Shown: positions 10,123 through 24,795 of the stretch, piece by piece
Position numbering within the stretch: the first letter of the stretch is position 1
Layout: each line of letters opens with the position of its first letter
Source: Aphanomyces cochlioides
Taxonomy: Eukaryota; Oomycota; Saprolegniomycetes; Saprolegniales; Verrucalvaceae
Length of the DNA stretch: 64,000 nt
Assembly: GCA_019828595.1 (NCBI GenBank)
Contig: JAHQRK010000039.1
Location: 289,254-353,253, forward strand
Reading direction: 5' to 3'
Program-made: the position numbers and the translations under genes
The notes under the pieces: generated by a model
Told to the model about the DNA's origin: nothing
The model's input: the letters and a program-made list of their open reading frames with translations, nothing else
Databases searched by the model: none

Positions 10123-13100
10123 ATGGTGACGGAAATGACGTTGAGCGATCTTATGGCTCGCGATGGACATTTGTCGAGTTCGGGTTCCGACAGTAGCAGT
10201 TCATCGAGCGTAAGCGACAGTAGCTCAAGTTCGTCGTCGGATTCGTCGGAGTCCGAGGATGAAGAGAAGCCTGTCGAGAAGGTGCGACTCAAAGTTTCGC
10301 TGAGTCAAGCAAAAGAAATAAAAGCTCAAGCTGCAGCAGCTGCTGCGGTGGCGCCGACTGCTGCGACAGGAGCAAAAAACTCACACCCAACAGCTCAAAA
10401 AGCTGGATCAAAAGCATCTCGTGGAAAACCTTCAGCGCCCAAGGCATCAACTGCAAAACCAAAGGCACCGTCAAGACCAAGAGGAGGAAAAAAAACAACA
10501 CCCCGTTCAAATAAGGCGCCTGCACCGCCACCACCACCACCTGTCATTGAAGCCATTTACACTCTGGATGTGGCAAAAAAGACTCCAGTTGTGAAAAAAG
10601 CGACCAACACAACGATACAGTTAGTCAAAGGAGATCCAGGTGCAAAATGTCGAAAAATTGGACAGGAATGCAGAGGAAGAAGAGAACTTAACCTTGTCGA
10701 TCCAACCAACTCAGCAGATGCTCCAAATGAATTGGATGAGGAGCTTCTCGACGGATCGATTTTCAATGTCAAGGACGACCGAGGCGATGTACTGCGCAAT
10801 CTGGACATGTTTTATTTTTGCGACGAGGAAGGGTAAGCCTTGTCGAAGTAGTCTAAGGTTATGACGCTTCTCTAGGAGCCCCATTAGCTTGGATATTTTT
10901 GAGCTTCCTCGAGAGCAACGACCATTAATCATGGGCTTTGGAACAGTTATTCAACCCTTACCCCCTATCGAACTGCCAGCACCGATCCGATATTACATGC
11001 CTGAAATTACCCCTTCGAGCAAGAGAAAACGAAGTAAATCGAGAAAAGCTTCCCGGGGCAAGAGAAAACCAGCACGACCATCGTTGGACAGCTCTAGTGA
11101 TGGCTCGGGCTCAGAATCTGACTCTAAGGGTAATATTTTGCTTGAGCGCTTGGTCTAAAACCGAAATATTCAGGTGAAAAGCGTCAAAAAAATGGTTCCA
11201 CCCTACTGCAAGTTGATGGGTGTGGTGATAACGACTACAGTGATTACAACATGGGAGCTTCTACGCACATATTTTCAACTCGGATATACACTTACACCAA
11301 GAAAAAGTCATTGAAGAGAGGTTTATCTCAGATGGATGGAGCCTCAGATGATGGCAATGACAGCAGCAGTAGTGAAAGCGATAACAGCAGCAGCGATGAC
11401 AGCAACAGCAGTGTAAACAGTGGCTCGTCTGCCATCAAGCCAAGTAATCCCACTAGCGATATGGACTCAAACTCTCGAGGTGCGGATTCCGATTCGAATG
11501 ATTCGAGTGACTCGAAACCCATTGGGACGATGAAAAAGCGTGTGTCGGCTAGCGCAACAACGTCATCCTACTGCAAGGTGCACGATTCGACACCAAAAGT
11601 AGTAGGGGCAGATTTGGATGATTTGATGCGAGCTGACGGAATGCAATCAGTGGCAATTGAAGGCGATGAAGAAGAGCTGGATTTACTTGAATGTGGTTTT
11701 CGATATCCTGAAAAGTGCTCAAGACAGCGAATTTGGCTTCCAGAAATTTCAGATTGGTGTTTGGACTATTCTGACGGCGATCCGACTCTGTGGGTAATCA
11801 CAAAACACGCTTGGTACAAGATTGCTGGCCCCATTTCGGGCATGTTGCCTCACTGGTCGTATCGTCCTCATTTTACGAAACCACGTCTGATGTTTGAAGC
11901 ATGTTTTCATATTGCCTTTGTTCTTCGAGAATGGCTACCAAAAAATCCGGGTCTATCGTATCGTGCAACACTGCAACAAGTGATTGAACAATCGATCTTG
12001 GGTCGTTACCCGTTGACAACGAAATTCATGATTGAAAATTACAAATTTATTGCCAGTCAATTGGGAAGTCTTGGGGAAGAATACGGCGGTAACTGGCTAG
12101 AATCAGCATTTTTCAAGCAACTTCAGAGAATGAACGACAGCTATATTATCCGAATTGCCAAAGCGGAAAAGTCTAAGTCCGAAAGTGAAGCACGTCGGCT
12201 TATTCGAGAACGAGAAGTTATTGAAAGACGCCAAAAAGCCGAGGATGAGCGAATTAAGAAGGAAGAGATTCGGAAACAGAGAGAAAGTGAGAGACTCGAG
12301 AAAAAAAAGTATCCAATGGAAGACTTGGAAGTATTATTGGAGTTGCCCGAAGAGGAGAGGTCTCGGCGGCCCATTGATCCATCCACTCCATTTCAATCTG
12401 TTGATATTTCTGGAAATTTACTGGGGGAGTTACTCATGGCTTATCAAACGCTTATTTCACATCAAACTCTCATTATCGACTGCCCTCGCGTTGATTTTCC
12501 TCAGCTGCTTTCGGGCATGAGTGGAAATGCCGAGAATTCAGTGGTTATTGGCGACGTTTTCATGGCTTTGCTGAGAACCATACTTACATCCAGTTTTGAC
12601 TCAAAAGTTTTTAACGAGGAGAGTACATTATATGGTGTCCAGGAAAGGCCATTGTTGGAGAAACTGAACGTCTTCACATGGCCAGAAGTCCTGAGGCAGA
12701 TTATGTGTCCTGATGAAAGGTCTATTGGTCCATTTGACCCATTGATTGGTTGTGAATTGGTTCATAAATTTATTTCTTGTCAATCAACTGCTGTCGCTTT
12801 CCTTCAGCCAGTCGATGTTACTGGTCTTGGCCTTGCAGACTACTATGAAATTGTGAAGATACCCATGGATTTAAGCACAGTTGACTCAAAACTACGCTCT
12901 GGGGCTTATGAAGACGACGAAAATTTATTTATTGAAGACATGCGGCTGATATGGTCAAATGCTATTCGTTACAATGGTGAAGAATCTGAAATTGGTCGGA
13001 TTGCTCATGCTTTGTCCGAAATGTGTGAAAACGAATATCAGCGACTAGTTGTAAATTCCAGAGAAAGAATCGAGAGGAGAAAACTTCTTTGCGACCAAAA

Positions 13101-15331
13101 TCCAACTAATCTTGATCTGCATCATGCTTTATTTATGTACGACTTTTCTGAAGTAAGTTCATGACTCATTTGTATCGACTAATTCGTCGTCAGCTCCCTA
13201 TCGAGTACCGTATTTCTGCCTTGGTCTGGGCAACCAATGAGTTATTAAGTGTGGCTAGTATTCGGTAATGAGTGATTTGATGGTACTCCTCTCAGTGTAT
13301 TTTAGAGCTGAAATCGAGCGAAATGTCGAACTTGAATTTGAAATAATGAGAGAATTTCGAAAGGATGAAAAAGAGGTTGAACTTGTACGTCGAAATGCTG
13401 ATAAGACACGACGAGAACGCGAGGATGAATTTCGGCAGATGTGTGTCAACCAAGGCATTCCTACAAATTACAATAATGTCTTTTCCGATGCAACCAAGAA
13501 AAAGCACGAGTTTATTGCAGAGTTTTACACCAACATTTCGAATGAACGCTTGGCTGAAGAAGCCACTTATGCTGCTGAAAAGAAATCTAAGGAGAAGTTG
13601 CTGGACGAACGTCTGAGAGCTCTCAATGTGAGATTTGAGCCTTTGGGCAAAGACCGATACCACGTTCGATATTGGTTCTTTCAGCCGGTCTGGCTCTTTC
13701 GGGAAGAAGAAGGCTCATTCTCGGTGTACACTGAACTTGAACAAGTCGAATCTCTGAAAGCATGGTTGAATCCCAAAGGCCAGCGAGAATTTGAGCTAAA
13801 AAATCGCCTTGAATCTGTCTACGACCTAATAGTTGCCCACTTACCCAGCGTTACAAAAGTCGCCACATATGATACAAATGTGCCAATTGCAAGTGTTGTT
13901 GGGCTACCAATTGATACCATGGAGGCGTTTAACGTGGAAGTAAAAACCAGTGTACATAATGCCGTGAAGCATGCGTTGTGCACCCTCAATGACTATGTTT
14001 GTGAAAATGGCTGTGTGAAGCAGTCGTTTCCTGAACGAGCACAATGGCTTCAAAAAGTTCGATCGAGCCAAGAGACAAAAGATTTAATTCCCTTGGTGCT
14101 TACTCTGGAATATTTCCTGTTTACCAACCTAAATGACGATTTGATCTGTGCCAACTGGAAGAGAAAGCGTCGCAGTTGGGTAAGAAGTACAGATTGCTGT
14201 AGAACATTCACCCAAGTTGTTTATCTTGTTGTATTCTTGCTTCAAGAATGTTTTGTGGTTGATTCGTTTGTGGACTATGTTGTTCAATTGGATCGAAAGG
14301 AATGGTTCAAACTTCGACCAAAACCTGTACGAAACTTTTGTCCCGAAGTTGATCAACATGTCATCTACTTCGGTGACGGTCATGCTCAGGCGATGAAAGT
14401 TGACAAGAAAAACAAAAAACCAGTGAAGTGCGATGCACCATTCGTTGGCGTGACTGTGGCTTGTAAAGCAACAAACGTCTCATACCATCATGGCAGTGGC
14501 GATCCCTACGCATTGCTAACGCTTGTGCCGTACACTGATGCTTCGTTGATACGACCGCCTGGTAGCTTTATTTGCAGCCCACCTTCGACTATTCAACGCT
14601 TGGGGCGTATTTTAGCAAGAATCGTTGGAAAGCTGCGTGCAGATCCTGATTCTGGACCATTTTTGGAACCAGTGTCTAAGGTAGATTTTCCTACGTATAC
14701 AGATATTGTTCTTCATCCAATGGATCTATCGAAAATCGCCCGTAAAGTGAAAAACGACGAATACAACACAGTGGAAGCATTTGTGCAAGATGTGAAGCTT
14801 ATGGCTGATAACTGTGCTTTATTTTGCGAAGGCCGCTTCCCAACTTTGCCTCCGATGGCACGGCAACTTGTGTCTCTATGCGAATCATTAGTAAAAAAGT
14901 ATGGTGCCGAAATTAAATCTGCGCTTGGTAACGTTGAAGAACAACGAGGTCAATCAGCAAAATCTGGTCAAGATAGCGAGGTCCCAAGCAAAATGGTTAT
15001 CGTGATTCGGTTGGAAAATCGACTGCCTGAATTTATCGTTGATTCACAGCGCTATGAAGCAGCGATTAGTAGACCGTGGAAATCTGGCGACAAAGTACGA
15101 GTATTATTTCGTGACCCACAAGGCATGCCGACAGAGTACTTCGGAGGTGTCGCCGCGGGATCTCTTCCATTTGATCGGAATGGCTTTCTCCCTTGGGAAG
15201 CCCTTCGAGTCACGTGGGATGAAGACGATGGTTCGGATTCCAATCGAGTAAATCCTTGGTATGTTTTTTTCATGCATGATCATATTTCTTACCTTCTATG
15301 TAGGGAAGCCGAACTGGTTAGCAAAAAATAA
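10123..15331 (+). CDS. Chromatin protein with RFTS-like region, two bromodomains, DDT/WHIM-like segments and BRWD-type C-terminus
   Basis: Exons are 10123..10832, 10876..11129, 11174..13152, 13194..13264, 13306..15258 and 15304..15331, with GT-AG introns of 43, 44, 41, 41 and 45 nt, giving 1664 aa. The N-terminus has Ser/Asp/Glu-rich tracts and basic AT-hook-like patches. Residues about 511-640 (WCLDYSDGDPTLWVITKHAW) resemble the replication-foci-targeting (DNMT1-RFD) domain. A charged helix follows, then bromodomain 1 at about 840-950 (YYEIVKIPMDLSTV). A DDT-like segment contains LPIEYRISALVW, and a WHIM/WSD-like motif is LGKDRYHVRYWFF. Bromodomain 2 is at about 1433-1545 (YTDIVLHPMDLSKI). 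The C-terminal module (W-K-S-GDKV to VTWDEDDG and NPWE) resembles the crypto-Tudor region of BRWD/PHIP proteins. It is likely a nuclear acetyl-lysine reader in a remodelling complex. The last intron is a multiple of three without stops, so its retention would not break the frame. Confidence 0.85.
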
Positions 15332-15850
15332 TCTGACAGGGTTTAGTAACATAATTTGATTACCTTTTTCACAGTGGTTGCTGAATCAGGTCAACATCGG
15401 TAGTTTTTAAGCAAAAGGAACGATTCAACTTTTTGGTAATCAGACAATCCAAATTGCACGTTATCATGAGTGGCATTATGTAGTTCCTAATAACAAACTA
15501 TTCATCCCGTTCATTACGGCATTTTGCATTCATGCTGTGTGGAATATCATGTTGACTGTGGTGTGGTTTCAGGCGATTTGCCGTGTTAAAGGGGGCAACA
15601 AAAGTTTGGACACATAGTAATGTTTAAATGGATTTTAAAAGCAATGTTCTTTTGCCTGTTGCAAAGAGAGTACAATGGTTTCAATACATCAGTTGCAGTC
15701 GTCGTAGCAGTGAAAAAATGGACGTCTTCAACGGTTATTGCCAATAAATCTATTGATTTCTGTGTCTGGAAAAATAATTGTACAATATATTTATTTGCAG
15801 AGAAAGAATTCTGAAAAGTATCAATTCGCAATTGGCAACGAGAAGTGAAC
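15332..15850. other. Intergenic region, no gene recognised
   Basis: About 520 bp between two co-oriented genes. The small open frames on both strands have no family resemblance. It presumably holds the 3' end of the bromodomain gene and the promoter of the WD40 gene. Confidence 0.45.
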
Positions 15851-17966
15851 ATGACCAACTTTGAGCGTCTCCTGGAACATCGAGAGAGGTCATTTGGCCT
15901 GCGGACATCCAGGTTCGCGCTGAGGAATGCTCAAAAGAAGCTGCAAGCTCATGCTGCGCTTGTGAATCGGCTCGTCTGCGAAAGCGTGCTGAAGAAACAC
16001 GAAGGGTGTGTCAACCGTCTCAATTGGAATCACAATGGATCGCTCTTGGCGTCTGGTTCGGACGACAATCGAGTCGTCATCTGGGACTACTCAGTGAGTA
16101 CGTCGTTTTCATTTCAAGACATCAATCTAATGTTGGTGTGAATTATGTAGAAAGTGCACGCCATGTGATTGAAACAGGGCATTCAATGAATATCTTTGGC
16201 GTGTGTTTCGTACCCGATACAAATGACCATGTGGTTGCGTCGGGGGGAATGGACTGTGAAGTGCGGCTACATTATGCTCCATTTCGTCTCGAAGGCTCGA
16301 AGTTAATTGCGACGCATAGAGGACGTGTCAAAGACGTCGTCGCGTCGAATGGCGTGCCCAAGGTATTTTGGAGTGGCGCTGAAGACGGTTTAGTGCGGCA
16401 GTTTGACATTCGCATGCTCAACGAGCGATATACCTTGTCCAATGAAGAAAACATGCCAGGAAATGTTCTCATGAACCTAGGCCGCAACCAAGGCACACGC
16501 AGACTACGCGTTATGGGCATGAGTGTGCATCCAACTGACCCTACAAAAATAGCCCTCGCTTGTGGAGACCATTATGTTCGTCTCTACGACAGACGCATGT
16601 TACGTCCCCGGGCGGTACATAGCTGGACGTCTGATAGCCCAACTATCCCGATTGAAGTGTTTAGTCCACCTCATATGCATTATGATACAGCTTGCAACGC
16701 ATTTACCCAGCGACAGCATTTGAAGTCCCATAGCACAAGCGTTCAATTCAGCAGTGATGGCAGTCAATTGCTATGCTCATATCATAGTGACAATATTTAC
16801 CTGTTTACAGTCGGCACGCAGCATGTCCAAGTTCTTGATAAAGTATGGCGGAGTGGGGTGCACGTTGATGAAATTTGCAGTCAAACCTATGGCTCTCCTT
16901 TCGAAGACTTGGAGTTGATTCTGAAGGAAGCTGGCCAGCTGGTTGAACTCGGGCAGTTTTCTAACGCGATTTCGCATTTACAGAGATTTTCTAAGGAGAT
17001 TGACGCTGCACAACCAAGTTTGCGACTAAGAGTTTATTGTCTGCTGGCTCGAGCGTATTTGGATCGAAACTGGCGTGCAGATGCATTTGTTGCTATGCAA
17101 TACTGTCTACGAGCTTTGGAAATTGACAGTCGAGACTCGACCACAAGAATATTATACGTTAAAGCTTTGTCGCAAAGTGGACGAGAGAATTTAAGTCGAA
17201 GTGAAGCGAAGAAAGTCGTGTCAGAATTTCCTGATCGCGCTGAAGACATGCAACCTTTCATCACTGTAAGGCGAATCGAAAGTGAGGCTTTTGAATCCGA
17301 AGATATCGAAAATGAAATTGACGAAGAGGAGGAGGAAGAAGATGAGGAAGATATTGAGTTTCACGACGAAGATGATTCGGCGGAAGATGCATCGTCCTGT
17401 CAAAGCGAAGATATGATGGCAGTGGATGCAACTGCTGATGAAAGCATGTGGGAAAGCCGCACTGTGAATGGGTTGGCCCATATCACGACGGATATCCAAA
17501 GGCGCTACCTGGGCTATTGCAATATTCAAACTGATATCAAAGAAGCAAAATTCTTTGGCCATGATGACGCATTTGTAGTATCTGGTAGTGACGATGGTAT
17601 GGCATACATTTGGGAGAAATCCACAGGAGAACTCGTAAATGCCCTCCAAGCCGATGAAGATATTGTAAATTGCGTCCAGGTGTGTCAATTTCATTTGGCT
17701 TATGTTACATGTAATTTTAGAGTCATCCTTTGGATTTATGCTTGGCAACGAGTGGAATTGAAAGCGTCGTGCGTCTTTGGACTCCACTGGCTGAAATAGA
17801 TGTGAGTCCGACGCAGGAAGAATTGTTTCGGTCGGTTTCGCAAAATCAGTCGCAAATGAATCGAAGGGAAGGAGATCGAATCAACTTTATGCAAAATCCT
17901 GCACTTTTTCGACTGCTCCTCCAGGCTCATCACGAAGATGGTATCCAAGTATGTGCTCCAAGTTAG
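15851..17966 (+). CDS. WD40 and TPR protein, DCAF/WDTC1-like (CUL4-DDB1 substrate receptor)
   Basis: Exons are 15851..16097, 16151..17679 and 17721..17966 (introns 53 and 41 nt), giving 673 aa. WD repeats start at HEGCVNRLNWNHNGSLLASG, then GHSMNIFGVCFVP, HRGRVKDVVAS, a RLYDRR repeat and HSTSVQFSSDG. A TPR-like helical block follows (LELILKEAGQLVELGQF to ALEIDSRDSTTR), then an acidic run of Glu/Asp. Two last WD repeats close the protein (VVSGSDDGMAYIWEKSTG and LATSGIESVVRLW). Splitting the propeller with a TPR insert before the final blades is the layout of WDTC1/DCAF9-type proteins, which recruit substrates to CUL4-DDB1 ubiquitin ligases. The first donor was chosen at 16098, because the GT at 16094 breaks the frame. 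The stop at 17966 converges on the lysyl-tRNA synthetase gene. Confidence 0.85.
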
Positions 17967-18101
17967 CTCGTAACCTGGGCGTAAACCCTTTCCCATTGGA
18001 TTTAAACCATCCTCTGAAAATCAAGTATCTATTTCCAACTCGTTCTTTGACGGTTTGAACTTCAACGCGCCATGAGATCTCAATTAGAATGGAATTTAGA
18101 G

Positions 18102-20200
<2,099 letters not shown>

Positions 20201-20339
20201 CTTGGCAATCAATTTGAACCAATCTTTTAAATTTCCAAATAAATGAAGATTATTTATTACAAGTATTTATCCTGTGAGAACTTATATTTGTTGACGAAGC
20301 TCTCCATGGATACATTTTGGGATTTGGCCAAGAATTCAG
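20201..20339. promoter_or_regulatory. Putative bidirectional promoter
   Basis: Only 139 bp separate the ATG codons of the divergent lysyl-tRNA synthetase and oxidoreductase genes, so both promoters and 5' leaders must fit here. The segment is AT-rich around 20221-20290. I see no clear TATA box. Confidence 0.45.
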
Positions 20340-21671
20340 ATGGCGACTCGAGCGTTTGACGTTGTTATCTTCGGAGCGACGGGCTTTACGGGTGAATACA
20401 TTGCGGCAGAATGGGCCAAGAACTATGGCTCAAGCTCCAAGTGGGCCATTGCTGGTCGCTCCAAGAATAAACTTGAAGGTTAGGACAAAACTAAGAATTT
20501 GCTAGTTGTTGACAACTCATCCTCGTAGCCACTAAAGCCAAGATTTTGAAGGATGTACCTGCTGTGAAAAACGTGGAGCTCATTGTTGCTGACGCTTTGG
20601 ACACGCCAAGTTTGGAGGCCATGTGTAAATTGACCAAAGTCGTACTCAATTGCACGGGGCCATACCGGTTGTATGGCGAGCCTGTTGTCCGATCGTGCGT
20701 AGCCACTTCCACGCATTATGTGGACATTTCTGGAGAGCCTCAATTTATTGAAACGATGATGCTGCGCTACAACGACGAAGCTAAGAAAAATGGATGCATT
20801 ATTGTGAACGCCTGTGGATTTGATTCGATTCCATCTGATATGGGGACAGTTTTCACTGCCCAGCAATTTCCCAAAGAAGGGTGTTGCAGTAGCATTGAAG
20901 CTTTTCTTTCCCTCAAGGGAAAGAAGGGCCACGCTACCACGTATGAATGTGCAGTGCTTGGATTTGCGGCTGCAGACGAGCTGAAATCCCTGCGCAAGAA
21001 AGATAATGCTCCAGTACGTATTACTTTCCTTTCTGAGATGATGTTATGAATTTTAGATTCCATACGTGGGGCCAAAACTTAAGCTGCAAAACATAGGCTA
21101 TGACAACCGTGAGAAGAAGTATTTCGTGAAGTTTCCTGGTGCTGATGCGTCTATTGTACGCAACAGTCAGCGTTATGCCGCACAGAACTTGAATAGCGTT
21201 CCCATTCGATTTGCAGTCTACGCTGCGTTCGAGAGCATCATTTCGTTGTTTCTTGTGATTCTTGGGGGCTATGTCTTGTCGAAGCTTGGACAATACCAAT
21301 GGGGTCGTGACCTCTTGATCAAATACCCCAACATTTTCTCGTTTGGCTTCTTCACCCACGAAGGACCGTCGAGAGAAGAAATGGAACAAGGAGGATTTTC
21401 ATTTCGATTTTACGCTAAGGGCTACAAAAATGCCAAGACGGGAACACCCGACTGGGAAGTCGTAACAAGAGTCGCTGGCCCTGAACCTGGCTATATTGCT
21501 ACCTCGGCGATGGTGGTACTTGCTACCAAAATGATTGTTGACAACCATGTCAAAGAGCGCGGTGTTCTAACGACTGCCTCTGCATTTGCAACGACGCCAT
21601 TGATTGAGGAATTGACGAAACATGGCATCGAATTCACAGTTGAGAAGGCTGGACAAATTTCAAAACTTTAG
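20340..21671 (+). CDS. Saccharopine-dehydrogenase-like oxidoreductase (SCCPDH / trans-acting enoyl reductase family)
   Basis: Exons are 20340..20478, 20529..21013 and 21057..21671 with introns of 50 and 43 nt, giving 412 aa. The N-terminus has a Rossmann NAD(P)-binding motif, VVIFGATGFTGEYIA. It is followed by AGRSKNKL, VVLNCTGPYRLYGEPVV and NACGFDSIPSDMG, all diagnostic of the SCCPDH-like family. A hydrophobic segment (IISLFLVILGGYVLS) in the C-terminal half suggests attachment to a membrane or lipid droplet. The human relative is lipid-droplet associated, and the true lysine-pathway activity is not established for this branch. The C-terminus (GVLTTASAF...ELTKHGIEF) matches the family end. 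It converges on the SulP gene. Confidence 0.9.
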
Positions 21672-21837
21672 TATGCATGGGGCTACACTGTACTCTACTC
21701 CAACTTTTTTTGCAGTCTAATATTAATCTATCAAGATTAAGGTACTCTGTCACGTATACACTTTCTCGTTCTACTGATTCACCAGTATTGAAATTTTAAA
21801 CACATCAGACGAACTCGTTAATTTTTTATAAAGGGCC

Positions 21838-24795
21838 TCACTTGTGAGTCAAAGGACCATGATTCACCAAGAGGTGATTGTGCACTCCCAAACTCATGCA
21901 TTTCAAAAATACAGTCTGGATGGCTGTGCAAAGCTTGGGGTCTTGCTTGACCATGCTGTCGAGAGCTTCCCGAGTAAGTTCATAGACAACTGTCGGAACA
22001 ACAGCTTGACAGGTGAACGATCGTTCTTGTTCCAAGTAGAAATCGACTTCGCCAACCAAAGATCCTTGACTCACTTTAATAATGCGGTTATTGGGGGAGT
22101 TTTCTTTGTTTTCGTTGAAAATTTCCAGCTCTCCATATTCCACAATGAAGAGACTGGTTGATGCACCGTTTTGTGTAAATACTCGCTCGCCCACACGGAG
22201 TTCCTTTTTCAAAAAATATGTCTCAATGCTGTAGGATAGAGACGATAACGTGTCCTCTTCCATCCACGAGCCCAATGCACTTTCAAGCACATCCAGCAAA
22301 GTTGACGATTGGGACGGACGGCGTTTGGATTTTGGAAATAAGTTCTTTGCTTGGAGCATTGACATTGGAGTTTGTGGTGGTCGCTCGTTCAAAAGCAGGT
22401 TTTCACAAGCTTCCAGGCCAGCATCGACAGATTTAAATATATTGATGGTGCTGATTCCGCCCAATACTTCGTTCTTTTCCAATTGTCTTTCAATGTCTGG
22501 CGAGAGCCTCGCGAAAGATAACGTGATATTGTGGCGGGTCAATATGGTTTTCATCGCTTGGAAGCAACTACGAGAGGCCGTAGCATCAATTCCAGTGACA
22601 CGATGAAAATCAAGGAGTAAAAACTTCGTTGGAAGAGTTCCGAGCTACAATATCACGATGAGTCGAAATCTCAAGAAAATTTCTACTTGGGCATCTCTAG
22701 CAAGGTGGGCCTGATCATTTTTCAACTCGTCGTATTCCTTCAAAGTGCAAATTGATTTCTCAGCAGCTTCGTCTACTTGGGCAGTCGCACGAGCATGCAA
22801 TAATGGCGTCGATTCTTTTGGATTAGACTTTGTCGCGACAACATAAATATTGTTCTTAATGAGCTCCATCAGTCGAATGCTGGATCCAAAGAAAAAATAT
22901 CCGTGCAGCTCCAACGTCACAATTTGACTTTGATGTTTACTCAAGTATTGACGATCTTGATAATTTCTTTGGACACGGCTGCGGCTAAACGTCTAAACAT
23001 GAGACGTTAAAGAAAAGACACGGATTTTAGTGAGTTTTACCTTAACGACTGAGACTCCTTCGGAATATGTAAAGACGAAATTCGTCATAGCGCACACTAA
23101 GCCACCGAGCATGCCCGATTCCAAGCCGAAGATGTTGATTAACACAAATGTCGCCAAGACAATTAAATATTCGCGCAGACGGAGCTTTGCGCTAGCATGA
23201 ATTAACCATTCCTACGCGATTTTTAATCATTTCATCCAAAATCCACTGTACAATCATCAAGTCGATTGCAATTAACGAAAGGAGAGCGCCAAAGAAAACT
23301 ACCAAGAAAATTAGGATGGGTTGAAATGTGATAAACCTACATTTCGGAATGTAGGCAGTCAGTGCAACCGGGGAGACAAAGATGATCAACTCAGCAATAA
23401 GTACCACCAGGCCTGGAATACGACTGTTTGTGTTGGACTTCAGAGTGAAAATGGTTTGAGAAAAGATGTACGATCCAGTAAAGCCGCCACAAATTCCGGA
23501 AATTGCATTGGACCAACCGACAGTCTTAAGTTCGTGATTGTAATCCAATTCACTGCCCATGTTCATTTCAATGGCCGCGACATCGAGGCTGGACGAAAAT
23601 GCCACAACGAAATACATGCCGAGCCATGTCAAGATTTGATTTGGGATAACTCGCCATTGAACCAGCGAAAAGTCAAAGAGCTATAAACGAGATAATTACA
23701 AATACGAAAGAGCCAAAACTTACTTGGAAAACTTCCCACGGTGTTGAAATCACATCAGGAGGAGGGCTGACCCAACCCGTCGCACGAACGTCGTCGAAAG
23801 ATAGTCCAGTCAAAAAGAGGAATGTATAAAATCCAACGAGAATCGTGACTAGACTGAGTGGCAACACGAGGAAATGCTGGAATTTCGTTGACATGATATA
23901 AAGCACCAAGCCGCATAAGATTCCAGGAAGTAGATGTATAATTGCATCAGAGTTTCCTAACTTCCACCAGTCTGCCACGTTTTTAATCTCCGCACCGGCC
24001 ATCAGTCCCAATCCTGCCTCCAAACAGAAAAAACCGATGTACGACAGGTAGCCTACACAATAAATGGTGATTGAAATGCACTTCGATGCTTGGTATACCT
24101 CCAATAACAGGCATGGGCAAGTATTGCACTAAGCTGGCAAGTTTGAACTACGATAGATGTGACTTAATCGGGAAAATGTTGAATATACGACGTACGTGGC
24201 CAGTCAAGATCAGAGCCAAGCCCATAAGCATTGTCGCCATGCTTAAAGTGACAAGAGTGGTTGCAATCACAACGCTCGGTGGAGTGTCTTTGTCCGCGTG
24301 TAAGATAGACACAATCGAGGAGGCCATTGCGGACAAGAAAATCAAACCTAGTCCAAATCAGCCAAAAAATACATTGCCTGGCGCATCTACCTGCATCTTG
24401 GACTTGCCCAATTGCAAAAGGAAGTGAGCTTTTCCACGAGAACACTGTTTGATGCACTGCGCATGAAAAGCCTACAAGCTTAACCAGTGCTGGCATGTAC
24501 GGTTGGAAGAACGGGTCGCTGAAAATAATTGCCGTGAAGCTCTACCATGTACTGGTCTTGAGTATGTCCGTGGAGGAGTGCTTGAACGTACCATGAACAC
24601 TGGAATAACGAGTGTCGCGTTTATAAGTCCATACATAGCCGCCTTGATTGCCACTTGACGTTGGTTTGCGTCAACTGGGAGCAACACATCAGGCTCTTCG
24701 ACAGCAATTAAGCTCGCCGATGCACGGCTGAATCGAGCGGCTCTCGAGTGATCACGAGGCGTGTTGCATACACTGCCCATGCTATTCGTCGCCAT
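21838..24795 (-). CDS. SulP/SLC26 anion transporter with STAS and cyclic-nucleotide-binding domains
   Basis: Ten exons on the minus strand: 24592..24795, 24391..24541, 24196..24347, 24099..24147, 23724..24052, 23341..23680, 23252..23298, 23041..23211, 22687..22992 and 21838..22644. Introns are 40-50 nt, GT-AG, and frame is kept throughout, giving 851 aa. After a 40-residue cytosolic N-terminus come 10-14 membrane segments with SulP features: VIPVFMSFTAIIFSDPF, LVQYLPMPVIGGYLSYIG, FVVAFSSSLDVAAIE, ELKTVGWSNAISGICGG and ALLSLIAIDLMIEWL. A STAS domain follows (IVTLELHGYFFFGSS to FLLLDFHRVTGIDATAS). The last 150 residues form a cNMP-binding fold (LRVGERVFTQNGAST, GSLVGEVDFYLEQERSFT). The family moves sulfate, bicarbonate or other anions. 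The fused cNMP fold suggests ligand gating, but I did not verify its phosphate-binding residues. Confidence 0.9.

Noticed and set aside
14180..14246. Possible extra intron in the bromodomain gene starting GTAAGA
   Set aside because: No downstream AG restores the frame, while reading through stays open and matches the expected hydrophobic helix.
16094..16150. GTGAGT donor for the first intron of the WD40 gene
   Set aside because: It gives a stop soon after the junction. The GT four bases later (16098) restores the WD repeat and frame.
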